Source: Candidatus Dormiibacterota bacterium
Lineage (GTDB): Bacteria > Chloroflexota > Dormibacteria > Dormibacterales > Dormibacteraceae
Direction of reading: 5' to 3'
Assembly: GCA_024280995.1 (NCBI GenBank)
Contig: JAMXLM010000036.1
Span: forward strand, 33,850 to 97,849
Length of the DNA stretch: 64,000 bases
In this document: piece after piece, positions 43,895 through 53,752 of the stretch
Position numbering within the stretch: position 1 is the first letter of the stretch
Layout of the letters: every line of letters begins with the position of its first letter
Translations under genes and position numbers: made by a program
Notes under the pieces: generated by a model
Database searches by the model: none
What the model was told of the DNA's origin: nothing
What the model saw: only the letters and a program-made list of their open reading frames with translations

Positions 43895-45491
43895 CCTGAC
43901 CCGCGGCCGCGCAGCATTCCTCGAGCAAGACTGGCCCGAGGCTTACGCCAACCTTCGAGGCGCCCAAGACGCGGAAGACATCTACATGTTCTCGGCCGCG
44001 GCCCAGCTCACCGGACACGAGGTCGAAGCGCTCGAGCAGCTGCAGAAGGCGCACTCCGCGTTCCTGAAACGCGGCGACGTCGAGCCCGCGGTCCGGGCCG
44101 CGGCGAACATGACCATGAGCCTCGTGAACCGCGGGGAGGTCGCGAAGGCCGCAGGCTGGATCGCGCGCTGCCGGCGGCTGCTCGAGGGGCGTCCGGATTG
44201 CGTTGAGGCCGGTTACGTGATCATGCCGGCCGCGCTGATGACGTTGAGGAGCGGAGACCTCGTCCGAGCCGCTGAGATGTTCGACAACGCGATCGAGATC
44301 GCCGAGCGATTCGGCGATGCGGACCTGCTGGCCATGGGAAGGCTCGGTCGCGCACAGTCGCTGATCGCACTGGGAGAGATCTCCGCAGGTCAGGAGCTCT
44401 TCGACGAGAACATGGTCGCGGTCACGAACGGTGAGCTCTTCCCGGTCATCGCCGGGATCGTCTACTGCTCGGTGATCAACGGCTGCCGCTCGATCTACGA
44501 CCTGCGTAGGGCGGGAGAGTGGACCGAGGCCCTCGACCAGTGGTGTGAGTCGCAGTCCGGAATGGTTCCTTTTCGAGGTGACTGCCTGGTGTTCCGGTCC
44601 GAGATCCTGCAGCTGCACGGCGCCTGGGAAGATGCGGTGGCCGAGGCCGAAAAGGCTTGCGTCCTACTCACCCAGCCACGCATGCAGGCTGCCGCCGGCG
44701 ATGCCTTCTATCAGCTCGGTGAGCTGCACCGAGTCCGCGGCGACTACGCAAAGGCCGAGGAAGCGTACCGGCGGGCCAGCGAGGCCGGTCGGTCGCCGCA
44801 GCCTGGCCTGGCCCTGATCAGGCTCGCGAAAGGACAGGTCGAAGCCGCCGCGACTGCTCTGCAACGGGAGCGTGACGAAGCCCGCGGGCCGTCGAGCAAA
44901 TGCGCGGTCCTGCCGGCATTTGTCGAGGTCATGCTGGCCCGCGGCGAAATCGATGCGGCCGGCTCCGCCGCGGAGGAGCTCGAGGCGACAGCCGAGAGCC
45001 TTGGAGCGCCATACGTGCGGGCCCGGGCGAACGCCGCGACCGGTTCGGTGCTCGTCGCGTCGGGACGGGCCGACGAAGCGCTGGCTCTGCTCCGGGCGGC
45101 CTTGCGTCAATGGCAGGAGCTCGGCGCCCCTTACGAGGCCGCCAGGACCAGGCTCCAGATCGGCCTGGCGTGCCGGGCGCTCGGGGACCGGGACGCGGCC
45201 GACCTCGAGGTAGCGGCGGCGCGGAAGACGTTCGCCGAGCTCGGCGCCGCGCCCGACGCCGCGAAGCTGGAGGTCAAGACCGCGGCGGGTGGGTTGTCGG
45301 CGCGGGAGGTCGAGGTCGTCCGGCTGGTGGCGTCTGGCAAGTCGAACCGCGACATCGCCAATCAGCTGTTCATCAGCGAGAAGACGGTTGCCCGTCACGT
45401 CAGCAACATCTTCTCCAAGCTCGGTGTGTCGACCAGGGCGGCTGCGACCGCCTACGTCTACGAGCACGGGCTTCAGGCGGGCCGTACATAG
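43884..45491 (+). CDS. TPR-containing LuxR-type transcriptional regulator
   Basis: [59 protein letters not shown] at C-terminus; helical repeats N-terminal. Confidence 0.9.
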   Translation: MPADLTRGRAAFLEQDWPEAYANLRGAQDAEDIYMFSAAAQLTGHEVEALEQLQKAHSAFLKRGDVEPAVRAAANMTMSLVNRGEVAKAAGWIARCRRLLEGRPDCVEAGYVIMPAALMTLRSGDLVRAAEMFDNAIEIAERFGDADLLAMGRLGRAQSLIALGEISAGQELFDENMVAVTNGELFPVIAGIVYCSVINGCRSIYDLRRAGEWTEALDQWCESQSGMVPFRGDCLVFRSEILQLHGAWEDAVAEAEKACVLLTQPRMQAAAGDAFYQLGELHRVRGDYAKAEEAYRRASEAGRSPQPGLALIRLAKGQVEAAATALQRERDEARGPSSKCAVLPAFVEVMLARGEIDAAGSAAEELEATAESLGAPYVRARANAATGSVLVASGRADEALALLRAALRQWQELGAPYEAARTRLQIGLACRALGDRDAADLEVAAARKTFAELGAAPDAAKLEVKTAAGGLSAREVEVVRLVASGKSNRDIANQLFISEKTVARHVSNIFSKLGVSTRAAATAYVYEHGLQAGRT

Positions 45492-45598
45492 AACTACCCA
45501 TGTGCGGGGAGCAAGCAAATTGCGCATTTCGCTCGATGCCGGGCGTGGCCTTCCGCCGATAGCTTCCCTCTCGACATCAAACGTCGAGGAGGCAAGCG

Positions 45599-46717
45599 AT
45601 GGAGCGGTTCGAGACGGTGATCATCGGCGGAGGCCAGGCGGGGCTTGCCGCCGGCTACCACCTCAAGCGACAGGGCAGGCAGTTCGTGATCCTCGATGCG
45701 CACCCGCGGGTCGGCGACGCATGGCGGACGCGGTGGGATTCGCTTCGTGTTTTCTCCCCGGCGAAGTACGACGGGCTGCCGGGCTTCCGCTTCCCCGCAC
45801 CGGCCCTTTCGTTTCCGACGAAGGATGAGATGGCGGACTACATGGAGGCTTACGCGAGGCGGTTCGAGCTGCCCATGCGCACAGGCGTGATGGTCGGAAG
45901 CGTCACGCGCGAAGGCTCGAGGCTGCGCATCACCACAAACGCCGGCGGGTTCGAGTCCGACAACGTCGTCGTCGCAACCGGTGGGCACCGCACTCCAAGG
46001 GTGCCCGAGTTCGCGTCGGCGCTGAGCGACGGCATCACCCAGCTGCACTCGAGCGCGTACAGGAATCCGGCTCACCTTCGAGAGGGCGCCGTGCTCGTCG
46101 TCGGCCTTGGTAACTCGGGTGCCGAGATCGCCTGGGATGTTCGGGTGGGGCGCAAGGTCTACGTGTCGGGCTCGCCTGTGGCGCAGGTCCCCGTCAAGCA
46201 CGGGGGTGTTGCCTCACTGGCGATATGGCTGCCCCTCATCCAGTTCATGGGCAAGCACGTGCTCACCGTCGACACGCCGATCGGCCGGAGGGTGCTTCCG
46301 AAGATGAAAGGCGTGCCGCTCATCCGCATCAAGACCAAAGACCTCGAGGCCGCAGGCGCTCGACGCGTCGCCCGCGTGACCGGCGCGCGCGAAGGCTTAC
46401 CTCTGCTGGCGGACGGAAGCACGCTCGACGTGGCGAACGTCATCTGGTGCACCGGGTTCCGCAACGACCTCAGCTGGATCCGGCTGCCGAACCTCTTCGC
46501 GCCCGACGGCCATCTCGCTCAGCACCGCGGCGTCGCCACGTCGGAGCCCGGCCTCTACTTCGTTGGCATGCCGCACCAGTACTCCGCGGCGTCGGAGCTT
46601 CTGCCCGGCGTCGGCCGTGACGCCGCCTACGTCGCTCGAAAGCTAGGCGCTCGTCTCGACGCGAAAGACGGGGTGGTCAGGAGCGATGCGGCGGAGGTCG
46701 TCAGCGTTGGTCCCTAG
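45599..46717 (+). CDS. Flavin-dependent monooxygenase-like FAD/NAD(P) oxidoreductase
   Basis: FETVIIGGGQAGLAAGYHLKRQGRQFVILDA, VLVVGLGNSGAEIAWDV, WCTGFRNDLSWI. Confidence 0.9.
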   Translation: MERFETVIIGGGQAGLAAGYHLKRQGRQFVILDAHPRVGDAWRTRWDSLRVFSPAKYDGLPGFRFPAPALSFPTKDEMADYMEAYARRFELPMRTGVMVGSVTREGSRLRITTNAGGFESDNVVVATGGHRTPRVPEFASALSDGITQLHSSAYRNPAHLREGAVLVVGLGNSGAEIAWDVRVGRKVYVSGSPVAQVPVKHGGVASLAIWLPLIQFMGKHVLTVDTPIGRRVLPKMKGVPLIRIKTKDLEAAGARRVARVTGAREGLPLLADGSTLDVANVIWCTGFRNDLSWIRLPNLFAPDGHLAQHRGVATSEPGLYFVGMPHQYSAASELLPGVGRDAAYVARKLGARLDAKDGVVRSDAAEVVSVGP

Positions 46718-46983
46718 CTTCCGCGACACCAGAGAAACCTGTTGATACCTGCTGATTGGAGGTCCCGACGTGAGCAGCAACTACGTGTTCTATGTGCAGA
46801 AGATGGTCGAGCTGAAGCTGCGCCGTGAGCGGACGAGACCGCTGCGTCCGCAGCTGGTCGAGCTGCTCGATGGGTGCGTCAATGTGAGGCACGATGGAGC
46901 GCTGATCGCACGCAGCTGCCGCGATTCGAACGCGGCACGCCGCCGACTGCGAGCTGCGAACGCTAGCCGGGCGCCGCGAAAGC

Positions 46984-47433
46984 CTAGCTAATGGAGCCGA
47001 CGCGGAAGACGGGATGGTCGGGCGCGATGCGCCGGAGCTCGCCGTCAGGTGACCTGTCGCTGACGCCGCCGAAGAACATCCCGACCTCGAACTTCCAGCG
47101 CTTCAGGTAGTCGCGAAGGATCGGCACCTTCTGCTCATCCGGAACCTCGATCGCCTTGAAGCGCTGGACCTTGCTGCCCAGCACCAGCTCACCTTCGCCC
47201 GCGACCCTGATGTTGCGCACCCACTGCGTGTGCCCGCGCGGGGCGACCAGGTACGGTTGCCCCTCGTAGGTCAGCAGGTTGACGGGGTGGCTGTGCCATT
47301 CCCCAGACTTCCGTCCGCGGACGCGAAGGATGCGCGACCCCCACACGCTGAAGCCCATTCGCGTGAATGCACGCACCACGCGGTTGAAGACATTGCGCGT
47401 GAACCAGTCGGGCTTGATGTAGCGGTCGCTCAT
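46984..47433 (-). CDS. Deazaflavin (F420)-dependent nitroreductase-like (Ddn family)
   Basis: RILRVRGRKSGEWHSHPVNLLTYEGQPYLVAPRGHTQWVRNIRVAGEGEL. Confidence 0.8.
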   Translation of the reverse strand: MSDRYIKPDWFTRNVFNRVVRAFTRMGFSVWGSRILRVRGRKSGEWHSHPVNLLTYEGQPYLVAPRGHTQWVRNIRVAGEGELVLGSKVQRFKAIEVPDEQKVPILRDYLKRWKFEVGMFFGGVSDRSPDGELRRIAPDHPVFRVGSIS

Positions 47434-47457
47434 CGCGATTTACGATAGCTGGCGACC

Positions 47458-48372
47458 TTGACCTACTCGATAGTTGCGCGCGACAAGGAGACCGGCGAGT
47501 TCGGAGTCGCCGTGCAGTCGCACTACTTCCAGGTCGGGCCGGTGGTTCCGTGGGCCCTCGCAGGCGTCGGCGCCGTGGCGACCCAGTCGATGGTCAACAT
47601 CAGCTTCGGCCCCCTCGGCCTCGACTACATGCGCGCGGGCTACACGGCGCAGCAGGCGCTGAAGGCGCTGCTCGCGGGCGACACCGAGGTCGAGTCACGC
47701 CAGGTCGCGCTCGTGGACGCGTCCGGCAACGTGGCCGCGCACACGGGCCCGAAGTGCATCCCGGCGGCCGGGCACAAGACCGGCGATGGGTTCAGCGTCC
47801 AGGCGAACCTGATGGAGAGAGACACTGTGTGGGGCGCCATGCATGCGGCTTACGTCGCGTCGTCGGAGCCGCTCGCGGAAAGGATGATGGCCGCCCTCGA
47901 AGCCGCGGAGGCCGAAGGCGGCGACATCCGCGGCAAGCAGTCGGCGGCCATGCTCGTCGTCTCGGGCAAACCGACGGGAAGATCGTGGGAGGACCGCGTC
48001 ATCGACCTCCGCGTCGAGGATGCGCCAGAGCCGCTTCCCGAGCTGCGGCGGCTGCTCCGCATCAAACGCGCGTACATGGCGCTTGGCGATTCGGAGACGG
48101 CCGCGCAAGGTTCCGACCAGGCCGCTTCCGCGGCCAAGCTGCAGGAAGCGCTGCGTCTCGCACCCGACATGGTGGAGATCTCGTTCTGGGGTGGGCTCGA
48201 GATGGCTCAAGCCGGAAACCTCGACGAGGGCTGTGAGCTGATGATGACCGCGGTGCGCAAGGACCGCCGGTGGATCGAGACGCTCAACCGGCTTGTCGCC
48301 TCCGACAGACTCTCGAGAGACCTCGCCGATCAGGTCATCGCCAAACTGACGGCCGGCGCAGGGCGCCAGTAG
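47458..48372 (+). CDS. DUF1028 (Ntn-hydrolase-like) protein with C-terminal helical extension
   Basis: TYSIVARDKETGEFGVAVQSHYFQVGPVVPWALAGVGAVATQSMVN. Confidence 0.88.
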   Translation: MTYSIVARDKETGEFGVAVQSHYFQVGPVVPWALAGVGAVATQSMVNISFGPLGLDYMRAGYTAQQALKALLAGDTEVESRQVALVDASGNVAAHTGPKCIPAAGHKTGDGFSVQANLMERDTVWGAMHAAYVASSEPLAERMMAALEAAEAEGGDIRGKQSAAMLVVSGKPTGRSWEDRVIDLRVEDAPEPLPELRRLLRIKRAYMALGDSETAAQGSDQAASAAKLQEALRLAPDMVEISFWGGLEMAQAGNLDEGCELMMTAVRKDRRWIETLNRLVASDRLSRDLADQVIAKLTAGAGRQ

Positions 48373-48375
48373 ACT
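48370..48375 (+). promoter_or_regulatory. -10-like box TAGACT overlapping upstream stop TAG, 9 nt before infA TTG
   Basis: CAG-TAG-ACT-TTCCGAGTC-TTG. Confidence 0.5.
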
Positions 48376-48384
48376 TTCCGAGTC

Positions 48385-48678
48385 TTGGGCAAAAACAAAG
48401 GTCGACGAGCGCCTCGCCGCCCCGACAAGGCGCGCAAGGCCGAGCGTGACGACGGCGACCAGAAGGAGCCGGCGGTCGTGATGGACGCGGTCGTGTCGCA
48501 GGCGCTCCCGAACGCGATGTTCGAGGTCGAGGTGGAGGGCGGGCACAAGCTCATCGCCTACGCCGCGGGCCGCATGCGTCGCTACTTCATCCGCATCACG
48601 CCGGGAGACCGCATCCGGGTCGAGCTCTCCCCGTACGACCTGACCCGGGGCCGGATCGTCTACCGCTACAGGGACTAG
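48385..48678 (+). CDS. infA: Translation initiation factor IF-1-like protein with basic N-terminal extension
   Basis: [61 protein letters not shown]. Confidence 0.88.
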   Translation: MGKNKGRRAPRRPDKARKAERDDGDQKEPAVVMDAVVSQALPNAMFEVEVEGGHKLIAYAAGRMRRYFIRITPGDRIRVELSPYDLTRGRIVYRYRD

Positions 48679-48679
48679 G

Positions 48680-49450
48680 TTGCCGCCGCTTCTCGAGGAC
48701 GTCGAGAAAGCGCGCGTCTTCGACCTCGAGCAGCTCCGGTACGCGGGCGCGCCGTCACACCCGGCGCACGCGCCGGGATTCAACTACTTCCTGCACCGGC
48801 ATCACGCGCGCGGCGCGCCGGAGGCACGCACCGGAGCGTCGGGGATCATCGTCACGCCTGAGCATTCAGGCACGCACATCGACGCGCTGTCGCACCAGGC
48901 GGAAAACCTGACCCTCCACGGCGGGATCCACGTCGACGAGGGGGTGCAGACGTCGGTCGGCTTCAGGAGGCTCGGAATCGAGACGATGGCCCCGATCGTC
49001 GCGCGTGGGGTGCTGATCGACGTTCCAAGCGAGGAGGGGCACGCGATCACGGCCGAGGATCTGGAGCGAGCCAACCGCTCCGAGATCCGGGCCGGCGACG
49101 TGGTCCTGGTCCGGACCGGCTGGGGCAAGTACTGGTCAGAGCCCGAGCGGTACCTCAAGGCGCCGGGCGTGACCGCCGGGGGCTCGAGGTGGCTAATCGA
49201 GCGCAAGGTAGGTGCCGTAGGCGCCGACAACGTCGCTTTCGACGAGCTGAGCTCGACGCCGGACCCCGAGCTAGGGGTGACGCTTCCCGGCCACATCCTC
49301 CTCCTGGTCCGCGCCGGCATCCCGATCATCGAGAACCTGAACCTGGAGGAGCTGGCGGCGGCCGGGGTCCACGAGTTCCTCTTCGTCTGCCTGCCGCTCA
49401 AGATGCGCGGCGCCACGGGCTCGCCGGTCAGGCCGATAGCGATCGCCTAG
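48680..49450 (+). CDS. Cyclase family protein (kynurenine formamidase-like)
   Basis: HSGTHIDALSHQ metal motif; GDVVLVRTGWGKYW. Confidence 0.85.
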   Translation: MPPLLEDVEKARVFDLEQLRYAGAPSHPAHAPGFNYFLHRHHARGAPEARTGASGIIVTPEHSGTHIDALSHQAENLTLHGGIHVDEGVQTSVGFRRLGIETMAPIVARGVLIDVPSEEGHAITAEDLERANRSEIRAGDVVLVRTGWGKYWSEPERYLKAPGVTAGGSRWLIERKVGAVGADNVAFDELSSTPDPELGVTLPGHILLLVRAGIPIIENLNLEELAAAGVHEFLFVCLPLKMRGATGSPVRPIAIA

Positions 49451-49455
49451 CGGGC

Positions 49456-49488
49456 AAAAAAAAGCGGCCGAGTCGAAACCCGGCCGCG
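49456..49488 (-). terminator. Rho-independent terminator for the 49510-49800 gene
   Basis: On minus strand GCGGCCGGGTTTCGACTCGGCCGC followed by eight T. Confidence 0.85.
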
Positions 49489-49509
49489 AGAGAAGGAATC
49501 AGGCCTCTG

Positions 49510-49800
49510 CTAGCGGCGGCCCACCGTCTGGAAGCAGTCCAGGCAGTACACCGGCCGCGCCCCGGTCGGAACGAACGGCACCTGCGTCGGCTTGCCGCAG
49601 TTGGAGCAGACCACGTCGTGCATCACGCGCGCCCGGCCGTTGCCATCGGCCTGGCGCCGCGCCGCCCTGCATTCGGGGCAGCGCCGGGGCTCGTTCTGGA
49701 GTCCCCGCGACTGGTAGAACTCCTGCTCCCCCGCCGTAAACAAAAACTCACGTCCGCAGTCGCGACAGGTCAAAGTCCGATCCACGAAGCTCACGGTCAC
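49510..49800 (-). CDS. Zinc-ribbon (CxxC-rich) protein
   Basis: LTCRDCGREFLFTAGEQEFYQSRGLQNEPRRCPECRAARR...VCSNCGKPTQVPFVPTGARPVYCLDCF. Confidence 0.88.
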   Translation of the reverse strand: MTVSFVDRTLTCRDCGREFLFTAGEQEFYQSRGLQNEPRRCPECRAARRQADGNGRARVMHDVVCSNCGKPTQVPFVPTGARPVYCLDCFQTVGRR

Positions 49801-49965
49801 CGTACAGGCCTCCCCTTGTAAATCGCGCCGAGGCCCGTCCGTTGGCGGCCGGAGCCGAGCGTGCGGTGGCGATTCTAACTCGCCCGCCGAATGTTTGGAG
49901 GCATCTCCTTACAAGCCTTAACCCGCTCGCCCCGAACGTTTGCGGAAGGCTATTCTCGGGGCGAC

Positions 49966-50928
49966 GTGATCGTCGACGCCCATCTGGACATCGGCTGGAA
50001 CGCGATCTCTGCCGGCCGCGGTTTCCTCCAGCCGCCGGCCCAGGGCTACCTCGTCAGCCGGTCGTCGCTGGTCGCGGCCGAGGTGGGACTGGTCTTCGCG
50101 ACCCTCTACACGGCGCCGGCCCGCGCGCGGCGCTCGATGAGGACGAGCTTCGTCTACGAGAGCCCCCACGAGGCGCACATCATGGCTACGGCCCAGGTGA
50201 ACTACTACCGTGCTTGCGCCCTACAGATGATCGGAACACGGTCCGAGCTGGCGGCCTACGGCCGCGGCTGGCGCAAGGGCCGGATCGCTGCCGTGATGCT
50301 GATGGAGGGTGCCGACCCGATCGAGACGCCGGCCCAGCTGGGCGCCTGGACCGAGCGCGGCGTCCGCATCATCGGCCCGGCGTGGGGAAGGACGCGCTAC
50401 AGCGGCGGCACCCGGGCTCCTGGCGGCCTGACCGAGCTCGGCCATCAGCTCCTCAAGGCGATGCGCCGGAAGAAGGTGATCCTCGACCTGAGCCACATGG
50501 CGCAGAGGTCGGTCGAGGACGCGTTCGAGGTTTGGCGCGGACCGATCATGGCTTCGCACAGCAACGCTCGCGAGCTCGTGCCGGGCGACCGCCAGGTGGC
50601 AGCCGCCACGGTGGCGGAGATCGCCAGGCGCGGGGGCGTCGTCGGAATCAGCTTCTACGCCCACCACCTGCGGGCCAAGGGCACCGCCACGCTCGAGGAC
50701 GTGGTCGAGCACATCGTCCATCACGCGCGCGCCGCGGGGTCTCCGGAGCACGTCGGCCTGGGCACGGATCTCGACGGGGGATTTGGCGCCCGCTATGCGC
50801 CTTTCGACAGCCTCGCGAAGCTCAAGGAGCTGCCCCCCAGGCTGCGGCTGCACTTCAACCGTTCGCAGGTCGAAGGGATCATGGGCGGGAACTGGCTCGA
50901 CTTCCTCGGGCGAAGCCTGCCCGCGTAG
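49966..50928 (+). CDS. Membrane dipeptidase-like (peptidase M19)
   Basis: VIVDAHLDIGWN, AVMLMEGADPIE, VILDLSHMAQRSVEDAF, MASHSNARELV, VGLGTDLDGGFG. Confidence 0.92.
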   Translation: MIVDAHLDIGWNAISAGRGFLQPPAQGYLVSRSSLVAAEVGLVFATLYTAPARARRSMRTSFVYESPHEAHIMATAQVNYYRACALQMIGTRSELAAYGRGWRKGRIAAVMLMEGADPIETPAQLGAWTERGVRIIGPAWGRTRYSGGTRAPGGLTELGHQLLKAMRRKKVILDLSHMAQRSVEDAFEVWRGPIMASHSNARELVPGDRQVAAATVAEIARRGGVVGISFYAHHLRAKGTATLEDVVEHIVHHARAAGSPEHVGLGTDLDGGFGARYAPFDSLAKLKELPPRLRLHFNRSQVEGIMGGNWLDFLGRSLPA

Positions 50929-50946
50929 GCGCCCTGCAGCCGGTCG

Positions 50947-52014
50947 TCAGACGGCTTCCGCCACCTGCTTCGCGGTCATGAACGCGAATGCCATTCCGTG
51001 GCCGGTGAAACCGGCGCACAGGTAGACGTTCGGCATCCCCTCCACCGCACCCGAGAGCGGAAGACCCGTTTCCGTGAAGCCCATCGTGCCCGCCCATCGG
51101 TGCGTGACGCGTGCGTTCACCCGCAGGTCGTCGAGCGCGCGGTCGAGTTGCGACTGAATCTCGGCGGTCGGCTCATCGTCGTACGTGTTCTCGGTCTCGA
51201 ACGACGTGTCGCGCCAACCGCCGAGCAGCACCTCGCCGGTTGCGAGCTGCCGCCAGTACCGGTAGCCGAAGTTCGAATACACCGGGACGGGCGCGACGAC
51301 GGTCGTCTCGGGCGCTGTCGCCACCATCTGCGCTCGCGTGGGCTGGATCTTCACGCTCGGCACGAGCTGTGGCGTGTAGGCGTTGGTGGCCAGGATGACC
51401 ACGCCGGCGTCGCATTCTGCTTCCCCGGCGCGTACGAGCACGCTGCGCCGGCGGGGTACCACCGCTGTGACGCGCACCCCTTCCCGAATCGCCTGGCCTT
51501 TCGCCTGCAGCGCCAGGGCGGCGACCATCTTCGAGGGGTCGAGCTCTCCGTCGCGCGGATTGAGCAATCGCGATCCGTCCCAGCGAACCTCGAAGCCGTC
51601 GTCGCGAAGGAGCTGCTCGGACTCGATCAGCCGGTCGCGCTCCTCATCACCAGCCGGCAGGATCGAGCTGCCGAGGCGGCGGTGGCCGATGTCCATACCT
51701 CGCGCGGCCTCGACCATCCGGTCGTGGTTCTCGCTCGTGATCTCCCACACCTGGCGGGCCTTCTCACGGCCGTACCTCTGGATGGCCTCGGAGTAGCTCG
51801 ACGCCACGCCGGCGAGCAGGAATCCCGCGTTCCGGCCGCTCGCGCCCCACGCGAGGTGGTGCTGCTCGACCAGGACCGCGTCGATGCGCCGCCTTGCCAG
51901 GTGCCAGAGCAGCGAGGTTCCCGCGATCCCGCCCCCGATGATCAGCACGTCGGCCTTGTCGGGTAGCTCCCCGGGGTGTCTCTCGGGCGGCGGGGCCCAG
52001 AACGGCGTACTCAC
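50947..52014 (-). CDS. DAO-family FAD-dependent oxidoreductase
   Basis: KADVLIIGGGIAGTSLLWHLARRRIDAVLVEQHHLAWGASGRNAGF. Confidence 0.9.
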   Translation of the reverse strand: MSTPFWAPPPERHPGELPDKADVLIIGGGIAGTSLLWHLARRRIDAVLVEQHHLAWGASGRNAGFLLAGVASSYSEAIQRYGREKARQVWEITSENHDRMVEAARGMDIGHRRLGSSILPAGDEERDRLIESEQLLRDDGFEVRWDGSRLLNPRDGELDPSKMVAALALQAKGQAIREGVRVTAVVPRRRSVLVRAGEAECDAGVVILATNAYTPQLVPSVKIQPTRAQMVATAPETTVVAPVPVYSNFGYRYWRQLATGEVLLGGWRDTSFETENTYDDEPTAEIQSQLDRALDDLRVNARVTHRWAGTMGFTETGLPLSGAVEGMPNVYLCAGFTGHGMAFAFMTAKQVAEAV

Positions 52015-52039
52015 AGCACCAAATAGAATCAAAACGCAA

Positions 52040-53752
52040 GTGGACTTCGAGAGCTATGACGTCCTGGTCGTCGGCGGGGGGCTCGCAGGCATCAGGGCAG
52101 CCATAGCCGCCGTCGAGGCCAACCCGAACGTTCGGGTCGGCATGGTCTCGAAGGTTTACCCGATGCGCAGTCACACCGTCTCGGCCGAAGGCGGCGCGGC
52201 GGCCGCGCTCGGTCCGGGCGACTCGTTTGAGACCCACGCCTTCGACACCATCAAGGGCTCCGACTACCTGGCCGACCAGGACGTGGTCGAGGCCTTCGTC
52301 CGCGAGGCCCCCGTCGAGATCATCCAGATGGAGCACTGGGGCTGTCCCTGGAGCCGCAACCCCGACGGCACCATCGCGGTCCGGCCGTTCGGGGGCATGT
52401 CCACCTGGCGGACGTGCTTTGCCGCCGACAAGACCGGCTTCCACATGCTTCACGCGGTCTTCCAGACCTCTCTGAAGTACCCCCAGATCATTCGCCACGA
52501 CGAGGCGTTCGTCACCAAGCTGTTGATCGAGGACAGCCGATGTGTCGGCGTGGTCGCGCTCGACATCAAGACCGGACGATTCGACGCCATCACCGCGAAG
52601 TCGGTGATCCTGGCCACGGGCGGAGTCGGTCGCGTCTATGCCTTCACCACCAACGGCAACATCTGCACGGGCGACGGCATGGCGCTTGCCTACCGCGCCG
52701 GCGCCGGCCTCAAGGACATGGAGATGGTGCAGTTCCACCCGACGGGCCTGCCCTTCACCGGCATCCTGATCACCGAGGCCGTTCGCGGCGAAGGCGGGTA
52801 CCTCCTCAACAAGGACGGCGAGCGCTTCCTGAAGCGCTACGTGCCCAACAAGATGGAGCTTGGGCCGCGCGACATCATCTCCCGGGCGATGGTCACGGAG
52901 TTCGAGGAAGGCCGGGGGTTCGAAGGCCCGCACGGCAAGTACATGCATCTCGACGTCCGCCACCTCGGCGAGAAGGTGATCGACCGAAAGCTTCCGTTCA
53001 TGCGCGAGCTGGGCCGCGAGTACGTCGGCATCGACATCGTCAAGGAGCCGATCCCGGTGCGTCCGGTGCAGCACTATGAGATGGGCGGCGTCGACGCCAA
53101 CATTTCCGGCGAGACCGAGATCCTCGGCCTCTACGCCGCCGGCGAGTGCGCGAACGTGGGTCTCAACGGCGGCAATCGCCTCGGCTCCAACTCGCTGCCC
53201 GAGTGCCTCGTGTTCGGCGCCGCCGCGGGGCGAGCTGCCGCGCACTACGCCGCCACCGCCAAGCCGGCGACCGCGAACCCTGTTGACGCGATGCTCTGGG
53301 ACGAGGCTCGCCGGGTGGAGTCCGACTACCTCGAGAAGAAGGGCGGCAACGAGCGCATCGGCCCGATCCGCGAAGAGATGCAGCACGAGATGGACGCGGG
53401 CGCGGGCGTGTTTCGCAACAAGGAGGGCCTTTCTCGTCTTGCGCGCAACCTCGGTGGCTTGCGTGAGCGGTTCGAGAAGGTCAAAGTCGACGACACGAGC
53501 CGGACCTTCAACACCGAGATCATCGCCGCGCTCGAGCTCGACTTCATGCTCGAGGTCGCATCGGTGATTGTCTTCTCGGGGTTGGCGCGCGAGGAATCGC
53601 GCGGCGCGCACGCCCGTCGCGACTTCCCCGAGCGGGACGACGAGCATTTCCTCAAGCACACGGTCGCGTACCACACCAACACGCTGGCGCCGCGGCTCGA
53701 GTACCGCGACGTCCACATCACCGAATACCAGCCACAGGCGAGGTCTTACTGA
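52040..53752 (+). CDS. frdA: Fumarate reductase/succinate dehydrogenase flavoprotein subunit
   Basis: DVLVVGGGLAGIRAAIAA, VYPMRSHTVSAEGGAAAAL, HPTGLPFTGILITEAVRGEGGYLLNKDGERF, LGSNSLPECLVFGAAAGR. Confidence 0.93.
   Translation: MDFESYDVLVVGGGLAGIRAAIAAVEANPNVRVGMVSKVYPMRSHTVSAEGGAAAALGPGDSFETHAFDTIKGSDYLADQDVVEAFVREAPVEIIQMEHWGCPWSRNPDGTIAVRPFGGMSTWRTCFAADKTGFHMLHAVFQTSLKYPQIIRHDEAFVTKLLIEDSRCVGVVALDIKTGRFDAITAKSVILATGGVGRVYAFTTNGNICTGDGMALAYRAGAGLKDMEMVQFHPTGLPFTGILITEAVRGEGGYLLNKDGERFLKRYVPNKMELGPRDIISRAMVTEFEEGRGFEGPHGKYMHLDVRHLGEKVIDRKLPFMRELGREYVGIDIVKEPIPVRPVQHYEMGGVDANISGETEILGLYAAGECANVGLNGGNRLGSNSLPECLVFGAAAGRAAAHYAATAKPATANPVDAMLWDEARRVESDYLEKKGGNERIGPIREEMQHEMDAGAGVFRNKEGLSRLARNLGGLRERFEKVKVDDTSRTFNTEIIAALELDFMLEVASVIVFSGLAREESRGAHARRDFPERDDEHFLKHTVAYHTNTLAPRLEYRDVHITEYQPQARSY

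Noticed and set aside
37155-45491. Interpretation of the lipid-like cluster as a secondary-metabolite (PKS/NRPS) cluster
   Set aside because: No ketosynthase, adenylation or carrier domains are present in the window.
46770-46991. 73-aa ORF MSSNYVFYVQKMVELKLRRERTRPLRPQLVELL
   Set aside because: Short, Arg-rich C-terminal half and no recognised domain; could be real but not supported enough to list.
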